Source: Lolium rigidum (lineage: Eukaryota > Streptophyta > Magnoliopsida > Poales > Poaceae). From it: a stretch of 64,000 bases of DNA. Location: the NCBI RefSeq assembly GCF_022539505.1, contig NC_061511.1, positions 35,598,620-35,662,619 of the forward strand, read 5' to 3'. The notes under the pieces were generated by a model that was not told where the DNA came from, made no database searches, and saw nothing but the letters and a program-made list of their open reading frames with translations. Each line of letters opens with the position of its first letter. Position 1 is the stretch's first letter. A program made the position numbers and the translations under genes. This document shows positions 1 through 10,850 of the stretch, piece after piece.

Positions 1-400
1 CCGGCGAAGAAGAGGGCCGCCACCACCGTCGAACCCAAGGCTGCTGCCCGGGCGACCTCGTGCCGCGGGAGAAGCCCAAGATCACCTCCACGCACCGGCG
101 AGAGGCGGGCGGGGGGGGGGGATATTGGCATAGATCGAGGACCTGGCCGCCCACCACCAGTCACCACCGGCGTGCCACGGTGAGGAGCCGACGGGAGGTG
201 GGGGCCCGCAACGCCAAGGTCTGGCCGCCGCCATAAGTGAAGGTTTCAAAAGATTTTGAGCAATTTTTAATTAGTTATGAAGTTTGGTCAAACTACGGTT
301 GACCAGGTCCCTCTTTTCCGGCAAGAAAAAAAGACTCAGAAACCAACCACCATGAATAAAATTACACGACACACAAAACTTTTGAAATGGTCGAGAGGAG
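1..400. other. Unassigned upstream sequence
   Basis: The first 240 bases are GC-rich, with an 11-G run at 111-121; the rest is AT-richer. No ORF with recognisable homology and no repeat terminus is seen. It could be the end of a neighbouring gene or of a transposon that starts outside the window. Confidence 0.4.
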
Positions 401-800
401 TTCTTGCAGCTGGCTCACGACAACACGCAAACCATATTTAAGCATTTTAAGTGTTATTTCACATGGTCGAAATTTCCTAGCTACTAATTCTCCGGAAAAG
501 GTCCGGCCTTTGCTTGCTGGGCTTGAGCTAATTACATCCTTGGCGCTAGGAAAGTCAGCAGCCATTTCTTCTTGCAGCTGGCTCACGACAGCACGAAAAC
601 CATATTTAGCCTTTTAAGTGTTCTTCTCTTATTTTCATAGGTTTGAAATTTCCAAGGTATTTTTTTTAGAATCAGGAAATTTCCTAGCTACTATTTCTCT
701 GGAAGAAGTCTCCGGCCCCTTGCTTCCTCCCTTCCAGGGCTTGAGACAATTACAACCGGGGTGCCGCTTGAACTCGTGACCGCTTGGCAAGTCAGCAGCC
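401..800 (+). repeat. Tandemly duplicated promoter region of the F-box gene
   Basis: Two direct copies lie head to tail: 401-567 and 568-800. Both begin TTCTTGCAGCTGGCTCACGA and both contain AAATTTCCTAGCTACTA, a TCCGGCC block and a terminal GTCAGCAGCC. In copy 2 that last motif is followed directly by the F-box ATG at 801. In copy 1 the matching triplet is ATT, so only the second copy offers a start codon. Copy 2 is longer because of small insertions. No clear TATA box is visible. I infer that a segment holding promoter, leader and original start was duplicated. Confidence 0.75.
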
Positions 801-2907
801 ATGGATTCCCAGCCGCCACCGTTGCAGGCCACACCCACCACCATAACCTGTCTCGGCGATGACCTCCTCCGCGAGATCTTCCTCCGCCTCCCGGCCCTCC
901 CGAGCCTTGTCCGCGCCGCCTTCGCCTGCTGCGCTTTCCGCCATGTCGTCCGCTCGTCCCCCGCCTTCCGCCGCAGTTTCCGTGCGCTCCACGCGCCGCC
1001 TGTCCTCGCGTTCTTCCTTGATCCAAACTTTGAAGTGGCCCCGGCTTTTCCCTGCCCTTGGCGCAGCGGCGACCCTGAGCTCGACCAAGCCGATCTCATT
1101 GACGTCTGCTTCCCACACTCGATTCGTAGCCGTCAGGGCTACTTCATCCTCGACAACGTGAGCGGGAGCACTAGCGCCTACTACAACCCGCTAATGCAGG
1201 CGTTGTATTTGGACATCCATTACATCTCTCTTCATTTCTACACTCTCTCCTCCGAAGATGGCCAGGCGCCGCCCCGTGTGGTCTGTGTCATTCAGGTCCT
1301 CGGAGGGTGGGCACGTGCCGCCGTCTTCTCATCTGACACCAAGGAGTGGCAATTTTTTCCGGAGAATATGCTGACAATAAGCGATGCTGACATGGCCGGT
1401 AGAGTGATGCGAGGGCTCATCTGGTGGCCAAACTGTTGCCTGGATAAAACTGTGGTGCTCGACACCGCGACCTTCCAGTTCTCTCTAATCGACGTGCCGA
1501 GTCCTTTGATCACAGAAGAAGATCCGCAATATAAGCTTGGTGAGACCAAGGATGGGAAGCTCTGCCTAGTAGATGTACATGGTGACATACTTGTTTTTTA
1601 TTTCCTGACAGCCGACGACGATAGTGTCATCAAGAGGTGGATGTTGTACAAGGAGTTCCCGTTGGTCCCAATTGTTAAGAATCTCACTGGATTCTCAAAA
1701 GATGAAGAGCTCCGTCATGTCAGGGTGAAGGTTGTGAGGATCATCGATGGCTTTGTATACCTGTCTATTTTCTACTACAAGGACACACAATCTTCTGAGT
1801 TGTATCTATCCTTGTGCCTAGAAACATCGGAGATATGCAAGCTCTTTAAAGGTGCATATTGCTACAATTTGCAGAGCCATCCCTACGTCATGGCATGGCC
1901 TCCCTCTTTGTTACAAAGCAAGGTGAGCTTATTCTTATGTGTGAAGTATTCTTCTCGGTGTTTGTAGATTGTATGGATTTAATTTACATGGGAGTATTGG
2001 ATTATTGTGTTGCTGCGAAAAATTTCTATCAGTTCTTATCACATCGCAACATGTAGTTCGAGAATTCAATTGCATACTGTAAGGATGCAATGTTCTAAGT
2101 TTTACCTTGAGTTTTGAGTGCTGATTAGTGATTACTCCCCCTGTCCACAAATAGTGTACTTTTGGGTTTTTGGATAAGTCAAACGTTATCAACTTTGACC
2201 AGTTTTTTTTTAGCAAATAGCATCAACATATGTGACATCAAATTACTATATTATGAGACTATGTTTTGAGATGGATCTAGTGATAGTAGTTTACTGTCAT
2301 AAATGTTGTCACTTTTTCCTAGAAAGTTAGTCTAAATTGATAAAAGTAGACTTATCCAAAAATCAAAATGTACACTTATTTGTGGACGGAGGGAGTACAT
2401 GATAGCACAAGGATATTGTAGTGTTACATTACATATTTGAGCTCTGAAATTTTTGTCCACTAAAAAGCATACTAAATTGGTGATGTATTGTTGGAAACTT
2501 GGAATATATAGCCGTGCACAATCTGTCCATGCAAACACTTGAATTCTTACATCCACTGAGATCCGTCTTTGACACAGGAGGAATCAGAAACTGAATTCAC
2601 TGAAGACAGTGTTGCAGACGATGGTCCTGTTGGCACAGAGAAAGCTTCCTCTGTGCTTGTCGCGGCACTGGAGTCTCTCAGCCAAGCTCTGATGGATGAC
2701 GGTGCTATTACTAAAGAAATAGTTGCGGCGGTACATGCCAGCTTGCACCCCGGCACGGATCAAGATGGCATCACTAAAAATGTAATGGCGACGTTAGATG
2801 CCTTCTTGCGTCCCAACGAAGACGGCGATGGTCTGCTGAGCAAGATCACTAGTTTTGATGCACAGTTGATAACTGGAAGAGACCGTATCTTGAGGACAAG
2901 TGTATGA
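801..2907 (+). CDS. F-box protein, two exons (801-1922, 2578-2907)
   Basis: Predicted 483-aa F-box protein; F-box proteins act as substrate receptors of SCF ubiquitin ligases, binding SKP1 through the N-terminal F-box. The F-box spans about residues 16-55 (GDDLLREIFLRLPALPSLVR followed by AAFACCAFRHVV). The rest resembles the long, poorly conserved C-terminal regions of grass-expanded F-box proteins, and no kelch or LRR repeats are seen. Exon 1 is 374 codons and ends before GTGAGC at 1923. Exon 2 starts after GACACAG at 2578, in phase 0, and adds 109 residues rich in D and E, ending at TGA 2905-2907. Without splicing, the frame reads into the intron and stops at 1967. The 655-bp intron contains a MITE. 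The ATG at 801 is chosen because it precedes the F-box and closes the duplicated leader. Broken copies of both exons lie at 22830 and 24462. Target protein unknown. Confidence 0.8.
2133..2397. mobile_element. Stowaway MITE in the F-box intron
   Basis: The element is flanked by TA dinucleotides (2133-2134 and 2396-2397), the target-site duplication of Tc1/Mariner-type MITEs. Its 261-bp body starts CTCCCCCTGTCCACAAATAG and ends CTTATTTGTGGACGGAGGGAG; these are long inverted repeats matching the Triticeae Stowaway CTCCCTCCGT terminus. The internal arms also pair (TTTGGATAAGTC near the left, ACTTATCCAAAAATC near the right). It lies wholly in the intron and disrupts no codon. Confidence 0.9.
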
Positions 2908-3440
2908 CTCCGAGGTCCAGAAACAAGCGAAACCTGATGATGAAATGGTGCTAAGTGCACAATTGGAAGCTGTCAAGACTCAAGAGCTTGTTGGAAGGCG
3001 GTGTGTGTATTCTGATGTGTGTGTTGTGTGTTTGTTGTGATGATACAAGCTTCTGGTGAGATGGTTAGTATTTCAGTTTTTGAATGGTGTAAAGAGCTAG
3101 CGTATGTGTATGGCTAGTCTCACATACTGATTCCAATGATTGGCGTAACCATCAGCTCTTTCGGTATGATATTAAGCCATGGATTTGCTTCTCATCTTCC
3201 AGAGGGTATGTATCTTCTGCCGTGCATATTCAGTTTGAGCTCCACTCTGCTGCTTTGGGTCAAAGGTTCTCACGCAGCATTAAGCTTGTTTGATCCATCT
3301 GTAAGAGAAATGCTATGCAATAGATTTGAGAGTGGATTTCTTTTTTATTTTACTTCTCATAGTAACTTGATTCATTTATGTGCCTCGTCTGTTTAGGTGA
3401 ATTATTAGTCTCTATTTTTTTTCTCCTTCTGTAGAACAGA
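2908..3440 (+). other. F-box gene 3' flank with GT-rich tract
   Basis: No further coding region is convincing. The first 80 bases downstream of the stop resemble the downstream part of the exon 2 copy at 24664-24740 (shared GAAACCTGATGATGA). A GTGT/TGTG-rich microsatellite-like tract lies at about 3001-3040. This is probably 3' UTR and then ordinary intergenic DNA. Polyadenylation site not determined. Confidence 0.45.
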
Positions 3441-3903
3441 TTATGAGTCTAAGACTGGACATTGATGCGAATTCGAAGAGTGTTGCGGTACATCATGCAT
3501 CACAAGCGACAGGCTAGCCAACCATATTCTAGCGCCCAGTGTAAAATACGGGCGATATATAGCCCACCTGTGACAATGGTGGAAATGGAATGCTAGAAGA
3601 AACAAAAAGAACGCTGCTGAGAGGGAGATAAGCTCAGTGTAAAATACGAGCTCTCTCTGATCCATGGCAACGTCCCGGTCCGGATGAAGTTTGGGTGCCA
3701 CGCCCTTGTGCAGATTCCTCCGTTCATCATGCTCTTCATCAACTCGCAAGGCTTCGGCATCCGCACAGAGGTGGAACCAGGTCAGAGGGTGGGGGGTCCT
3801 CCCTCGCCCCCACCCCCTCCACCCAATCCCTGCCACGACAAGGACAAGGAGGAAGATGACGACGACACCCTGGAATCCGATGATGACCGCGGGGACGGAC
3901 ACC
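3441..3903 (+). other. Unassigned coding-like fragment with Pro and Asp/Glu tracts
   Basis: From 3684 a frame reads 85 residues with a PPSPPPPPP run followed by an acidic DKDKEEDDDD run. The following bases (from 3904) are LINE reverse-transcriptase sequence. Proline and acidic runs occur in the ORF1 proteins of plant LINEs, so this may be an ORF1 remnant joined to ORF2 by an internal deletion. I cannot show homology, and it could be an unrelated exon fragment. Confidence 0.35.
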
Positions 3904-4892
3904 GCCCCAGGCCCGGACGGTCTCCCTGTCCTCTTCTTTAAGAAGTTCTAGCGTTTGGTTAAACATGGGGTTCTTCATATCCTGAATGACTCCATCCTTG
4001 GCATAATTGACATTTCCCGCCTCAACTTTGGAGTTCTGTCCCTCATTCGTAAGGTGGCGGGAGCTGAATCCATCACCCAATTCAGGCCCATCGCTCTCAT
4101 CAACGGATCTTCAAGATTGTTGCTAAAGCCTTCACCTCCCGCCTAGATCCTATTGCTAACCGGGTGATTAGTCCCAACCAAACTGCATTCATCAAGGGTC
4201 GCTTTATCTTAGATGGTTCACTGGCCCTTTTGGAAATTATTCACGAGCTAAAAAGGAAGAAACTCGGGGGCGTGCTCCTTAAGCTTGATTTCGAAAAGTC
4301 CTATGACCGAGTCAATTGGGACTTCTTGTCGGTATCTTGCACCGCAAGGGTTTTGATGCAGGCTATATCCACAAAATCTCGCAGCTTGTGTCTGGAGGGA
4401 AAACAACAATCTCAATCAATGGGGAGATTTGACCTTTTTTAGAAATAGGCGAGGAGTGCGTCAAGAGGATCCACTCTCTCCCCTATTATTCAACTTCATT
4501 GGTGAAGCTCTTTCTGGGATTCTCTCGGCTGCCTGCCGCGTAGGGGATATCTGGGGGGTCATCCCACATCTCATTCAGGGGAAATCTCGCATCTCCAATA
4601 TACGGATGCCACACTGATCTTGATCCAAGATGATGACCTCGAAATCGCAAACCTAAAGTTCCTTCTTATGTGCTTTGAATATATGTCCGTCATGTGGAGG
4701 AACAGCGTAGGGTCACTGATATGCTGAATTGCAAGCAAGGATCATTCCCATTTGTTCACCTAGGCCTCCCCATCTCCGACTGAAAGCTAATCATTGACCA
4801 ATGGCTGTTCTTAGTTAGAAAGCTCGCAGGCATGATTGAACAATGGATGGGCAGGTTCTTATCCTCGGCTGGTAGGCTTGTGCTATCCAATG
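3904..4892 (+). pseudogene. LINE reverse-transcriptase remnant
   Basis: A decayed non-LTR retrotransposon ORF2. Across several frames it shows APGPDGLPV, then ITQFRPIALIN, then ISPNQTAFIKGRFILDG, then LKLDFEKSYDRVNWDFL, then GVRQEDPLSPLLFNF. These are the ordered RT blocks of plant L1-like LINEs. The first block is closed by a stop in KKF*R. The YxDD block is degraded (reads near QYTDATLI). Multiple frameshifts and stops make it non-functional. The sequence is cut at 4892 by a solo LTR, and the matching LINE sequence appears to resume for only 15 bases at 19154-19168. Confidence 0.8.
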
Positions 4893-6344
4893 TGTAACAT
4901 CCCAAAATTTCAAATCAATAAAGAAAGAGAAATCCAATTATTCAAAATTTAGAACTAACAAAAACTTTTATTTGAATATGGTGCTATGCTTAGTATTGCA
5001 TATGTGCATAGTGATCATGCATGAATGAATTGATGTTTGCCATGATTGTTTGCTTGAGTGTTATTAATGTCTCAGTAAAACCCTAAAACTTGCTCTTTGA
5101 GGTCACAAAGAAATAAAATAAAAGAATAAGAAAAATACAAATAGCACCACATATGTGAATATGGCCAATTTTTCAAATCTTGAACCTAGACCAATTTGAC
5201 TTGTGCCAATGGTTGGGTAATGTTACTAAACAACTAAGAACAACTTTTGAATCAAAGAAACACAAATCAAATCAAAAGAAATAGCAAATTCTACTCACAT
5301 ATGATAATAGTCAAAATTGACAATTATATCATGACACCCACTTTGAGCCTCTGCATTAAGATATTCTTAAACCAAACAATCCCAACTCTTTGCACCTCAT
5401 CCAAGACCTCATCAAGATGAAAAACTTTGGTAAAGACCACTCCTACAAATTCTTTCTAGATTTCAAAATATCATCAAGCAAAGTAGCAACATCAAAACAG
5501 ATTTAAGATTATGCCCATTTTGAAATTTCACAAACCAACTCAATTTTTCACACCACCATCACCATGGTGTTCCAAACATTATTTGAATCAACTCCACCAA
5601 AAACATTTGCAAAATTCAAATATTCATCTCATGCGGCCATTTCATCAAACACCTGGCAGGCAGAAATCTGCTTTATGAACACATGCTATTATCCAGTGAA
5701 TTTTTGGCTAAACCAGAGGGGATTTGTGATGATCATTGTACATCTTTGTCTCCTGGACAAAACCATGCCAAAGACCCTGATGATTAAAGCAAGGAGATGA
5801 CCAGAGCACCACCATACTGTGCACCATGCCATCCTCCATGCCTTCTCCTCTCTCTGCCCTCTCCTCTCTTTAATCATGTCCAGCAGCCTCCCCATGCATC
5901 ATTGAGCAGGACCATGCCAGCCCTTGGCACGGGAGAGGCCGGCATTGGCCAGCCCCGTACATGCCCAGAGCGCCCATGCATGCCTGGCGTGCACGCTCAC
6001 CGCGCGCTGGACGCGCCAGAGCACGGGCAAGCCTCGTCGCCTCCGTCCTTCCCTATCTCTCTACCTCTGCACCGCGCATCACCACACCAACGGCTAGCTC
6101 CTAGACATGCTCAAATGCTCGCGGAGGCACTGTCGCCGTCGTCCCCTTCCAAGCTTTGCCGCCAGTACCGCCGCAGACATTGCATCATCCCGAGCCGTCT
6201 CGTCTCACTTTCTCTGCGCCAGCTAGCACGCGAGCATCGCCATGATGCTAGCAAGCTCACGCCGTCCTCGCCTTGCCTCTTCGCGGCCCAGAGACGCCAC
6301 GCCATGGACGACCTCCACGGGCACCCGCAGCACACTCACACCGC

Positions 6345-6352
6345 TATAAATA
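6345..6352 (+). promoter_or_regulatory. TATA box of the solo LTR
   Basis: TATAAATA lies in the context CACCGCTATAAATAGAGG, followed about 25-35 bases later by a CT-rich stretch (CTTCATTTCTTCACACC). This is the usual layout of a pol II promoter and start region, and would mark the U3/R boundary of the long LTR. Activity is inferred only. Confidence 0.6.
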
Positions 6353-7725
6353 GAGGCCCTCCCCTCTTCATTTCTTCACACCATCAGCTTCTCCTTCCAT
6401 CTCAGCTTCTCCTCGAGCTCTCCCTCCTCTCAATTCCACTAGTAGCTAGTCAATTTGATCGCCGGAGCCATGGAGCCGCCGCGGAAGAAGAAGGAGATTG
6501 CCGCCACCCCCGGAGCTGCCGCTTGTACCTGGAGCTTCGCCGTCGTCCACAACGCCGCCGCAGCACCTCGCCCACGATCGCAGGACCGCCGGTAATCCGC
6601 CGACCCCGAGCCTCGCCGCGAGAGACGTGGGATCTCGTCGGAGACGAAGACGATCCACAGCCATCGGATCCCCTTCTAATCCTACGCCCCACATTCACTC
6701 ATACCGATTCGCTCGTTAGGAGCCGTGACAGTAGGTCCCACCGTCAGACAGCCCACGCGTGCGAGACACGCAGATGGGCTGGCCCAATTCTTTTTCTCCC
6801 CCTGGCCCAAGTAGTTTTCCCGCGCAAGCCCACTCGTTTGAATTCGATTTAAATCAAATTAGTCAAATTCAATACTGGTACCATTTTCAAAATTGAATAG
6901 AATCAAATCTACTGAGCCAAATTTGATGAACTTGATATTGTTGGAAAGCCTGTGAAATTATCTATCCAACCACATCAGTCTCAACCCTAGATTTGTTGTA
7001 GAAATAATGTAGTAAAAATAACAAGGCAGGGCCTTTTCAAACTTCACACATTTATCAAAAATCAACCATAAATGATTTTGAGTTGATTCCAGCTCTCATA
7101 AATCACATTTCAAATACTCTGCATGATTATGTAAAAATATAGCATAGTTGTGTACTATGATCATGGGCTAGAGAAAAATAATGGCTATGTGGCCATTTCT
7201 AGTCCATTTAAATTATCTCAATTAATTTATTTCAATAGTATGAGAGGTACTCTCTCATTTAGATCATTGTCTTAAGTAATCCAATATGAGGTAATAACCT
7301 TAGTTTATAGCACCTCATATTTAATTACTTAGTAATATTAAATTGTTCCATAATAGTATTTAAATTGCATGAGATGAAGTATCTCATTTAAATCATTTTC
7401 CCAAATGATAAATATGAAGTGTTGACCTTGGTAAATATTTGTTCATACTTTATTATTTGAGGAGATTAAATCTTAACAAGATTCAATGAGAGGAAATTAC
7501 TTCTCAAAGATAATAAATAGAAATCCTAATAAATATTTCAATGAGAGGAAATTACTTTTCTTAAAAAGAAACAAAGTCAACCACCATGTTAATAAGGAGG
7601 TGATGCTAGAATAGCTTGTGTGAACCATGTGTGTGCTTAGTCTAGCCCTTAAGAATTGTTTGGTGATTGTATACCTCGTATCCGTTTATAGACGCTAGTA
7701 CCAAGGAATACCAGGAGGAGGAGGT

Positions 7726-9123
7726 TGATACGTCCAAAACGTATCTACTTTCCCGAACACTTTTGCTATTGTTTTGCCTCTAATTTGTGTATTTTGGATA
7801 CAACTAACACGGACTAACGCTGTTTTCAGCAGAATTGCCCTGGTGTCTTGTTTTTGTGCAGAAACTCAACTTTCAGGAAAATCCCCGGGATTAATTCCAA
7901 CGGGCCTATTTTCACAGAAGATTAACGGAGCCAGAAGACCAGAAGGAGGGGCGCCACGAGGCGCCCACCCCACAAGGCGGTGCGGTGGGCCCCTGGGCCG
8001 CGCCGGCCTATGGTGGCGGCGCCTCGGCCAGCCTCCGACGCCCCCCTTTCGACTACTTAAGGGTTTCTACCTAAAAACGCACGGGGGTTAGATGAAATCG
8101 CCAGAAGACATCCAGAACACCGCCGCCATCGCGAAACTCCATCTCGGGACCAGAAACTCCGTTCTGGCACTCCGCCGGGACGGGGAATTGGAGGAGATCA
8201 TCGCCATCATCACCACCGACGCCTCTCCATCGACCATCCATGCTTCCCCCATCCATGTGTGAGTAATTCCCCCGCTGTAGGCTGAAGGCGATGGTAGGGA
8301 TTGGATGAGATTGGTCATGTAATAGCATAAGATTGTTAGAGCATAGTGCCTAGTATCCATAGTTGGTACTTTTATGATATTGTTGCAACTTGTTATGCTT
8401 AATGCTTGTCACTAGGGCCCGAGTGCCATGATCTCATATCTGAACATGTTATCAATTCATGATGATATTCATTGCTTTATGATCTTACCTGCAAGTTGTA
8501 TACACATATTGCTGTCCGGAACCCGAGGCCCCAAAGTGACAGAAATTGGGACAACCGGAGGGGAAGGCGGTGATATGAGGATCACATGTGTTCGCGGAGT
8601 GTTAATGCTTTGCTCCGGTGCTCTATTAAAAGGAGTACCTTAATTTCCAGTAGATTCCCTTGAGGCCCGGCTGCCACCGGCTGGTAGGACAAAAGATGTT
8701 GTGCAAGTTTCTCATTGCGAGCACGTACGACTATATATGGAACTCATGCCTATAATTGTTTAGTACTTGGATAATGTTTTATTAGTATCTGCAAATGCCC
8801 TACCTTGATTGTTACATGAGTTCTCTTATCCATGCAGCGCCCGTTCATCCATCTCTGTGCCTACAGTATTTTAATCCTGCTGTTTACTATAATCACTACT
8901 GCTGTTTTTGTTACACTGCTGCTGATATTTCACTACTGCTACTGCTATAAAACTGTTGCTACTGATAAACTCTTGCAAGCAAGTATGTTTCCAGGTGCAG
9001 CTGAATTGACAACTCCGCTGTTAAGGCTTACAAATATTCTTTGGCTCCCCTTGTGTCGAATCAATAAATTGGGTTTTACTTCCCTCAAAGACTGTTGTGA
9101 TCCCCTATACTTGTGGGTCATCA
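7726..9123 (+). repeat. 5' LTR of the outer Gypsy element
   Basis: A 1398-bp LTR starting TGATACGTCC and ending GGGTCATCA. Its last 284 bases (8840-9123) align without gaps to 17456-17739, with nine mismatches by hand count (about 3%). The element's primer-binding site follows 11 bases downstream. Confidence 0.85.
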
Positions 9124-9134
9124 AGACTATTTTC

Positions 9135-9152
9135 TGGCGCCGTTGCCGGGGA
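9135..9152 (+). other. Primer-binding site (tRNA-Asp), outer Gypsy
   Basis: TGGCGCCGTTGCCGGGGA is the exact complement of the 3' end of plant tRNA-Asp including CCA. This is the minus-strand primer site usual for this Triticeae Gypsy group. It sits just inside the 5' LTR. Confidence 0.85.
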
Positions 9153-9243
9153 GCATAGCTTTATTTGCAAGTTCACCTGGATTGATATTGTTCGCTGCAA
9201 ATTCTCCATCATGGGTAAACCTCGCGATACTAAAGTCGCCATA

Positions 9244-10835
9244 TGATGCGTGCAGTCGACACGTCCGTTGGGAACCCCAAGATGAAGGTGTTATGCGTAC
9301 AGTAGCAAGTTTTCCCTCAGAAAGAAACCAAGGTTTATCAAACCAGGAGGAGCCAAGAAGCACGTTGAAGGTTGATGGCGGAGGAGTGTAGTGCGGCGCA
9401 ACTCCAGGGATTCCGGCGCCAACGTGGAACCTGCACAACACAATCGCAGAACTTTGCCCCAACGTAACAGTGAGGTTGTCAATCTCACCGGCTTGCTGTA
9501 AACAAAGGATTAGATGTATAGTGTGGATGATGATGGTTGTTTGCGAAGAACAAGTAAAGAACAATTGCAGTAGATTGTATTTCAGATGTAAAGAATAGGA
9601 CCGGGGTCCACAGCTCACTAGTGGTGTCTCTCCCATAAGATAGCAAGATGTTGGGTGAACAAATTACAGTTGGGCAATTGACAAATAAAGAAGGCATAAC
9701 AATGCACATACATATATCATGATGAGTACTATGAGATTTAATCGGGGCATTACGACAAAGTACATAGACCGCTATCCAAGCATGCATCTATGCCTAAAAA
9801 GTCCACCTTCGAGGTTATCATCCGAACCCCTTCCAGTATTAAGTTGTAAACAACGGACAATTGCATTAAGTATGGTGCGTAATGTAATCAACACAAATAT
9901 CCTTAGACAAAGCATCGATGTTTTATCCCTAGTGGCAACAAGCACAACCACAACCTTAGAACTTTCGTCACTCGTCCCAGATTTAATGGAGGCATGAACC
10001 CACTATCGAGCATAAATACCCCCTCTTGGAGTCACAAGTATCAACTTGGCCGAGCCTCTACTAGCAACGGAGAGCATGCAAGAACATAAATAACATATAT
10101 GATAGATTGATAATCAACTTGACATAGTATTCAATATTCATCGGATCCCAACAAACACAACATGAAGGATTACAAATAGATGATCTTGATCATGATAGGC
10201 AGCTCACAAGATCTAACATGATAGCACAATGAGGAGAAGACGACCATCTAGCTACTGCTATGGACCCATAGTCCAGGGGTGAACTACTCACACATCGATC
10301 CGGAGGAGATCATGGCGATGAAGAGACCTCCGGGAGATGATTCCCCTCTCTGGCAGGGTGCCGGAGGCGATCTCCTGAATCCCACGAGATGGGATTGGCG
10401 GCGGCGACGTCTCTGGAAGGTTTTCCGTATCGTGGCTCTCGGTACTGGGGGTTTCGCGACGAAGGCTTTAAGTAGGCGGAAGGGCAGGTCAAGAGGCGCC
10501 ACGGGGCCCCACACAACAGGGCCGCGCGGCCTGGCCGCACGGCCCTGGTGTGTCACCACCTCGTGGCCCCACTTCGTTTACTCCTCGGACTTCTGGAAGC
10601 TTCGTGCAAAAATAGGACCCTGGGCGTTGATTTCGTCCAATTCCGAGAATATTTCCTTACTAGGATTTCTGAAACCATAAACAGCAGAAAACAACAACTG
10701 GCTCTTCGGCATCTCGTCAATAGGTTAGTGCCGGAAAATGCATAATAATGACATATAATGTGTATAAAACATGTGAGTATCATCATAAAAGTAGCATGGA
10801 ACATAAGAAATTATAGATACGTTTGGGACGTATCA
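9244..10835 (-). repeat. 3' LTR of the inner Gypsy element
   Basis: A 1592-bp LTR. On the plus strand it begins TGATGCGTGCAG and ends GGGACGTATCA, so the minus strand starts TGATACGTCCC. It matches 15775-17355 nearly base for base with scattered substitutions and small indels, and diverges exactly at its ends. Confidence 0.88.
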
Positions 10836-10850
10836 AGCATCCCCAAGCTT
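10836..10850 (-). other. Polypurine tract of the inner Gypsy element
   Basis: On the minus strand AAGCTTGGGGATGCT abuts the 3' LTR. The same purine-rich block abuts the related LTR at 55998, which supports its role as the plus-strand primer. Confidence 0.7.

Noticed and set aside
5797..6852. 351-codon open frame on plus
   Set aside because: It lies across the TATA box and CT-rich start of the solo LTR, is rich in Pro, Ser, Arg and His as expected for GC-rich non-coding DNA, and shows no domain.
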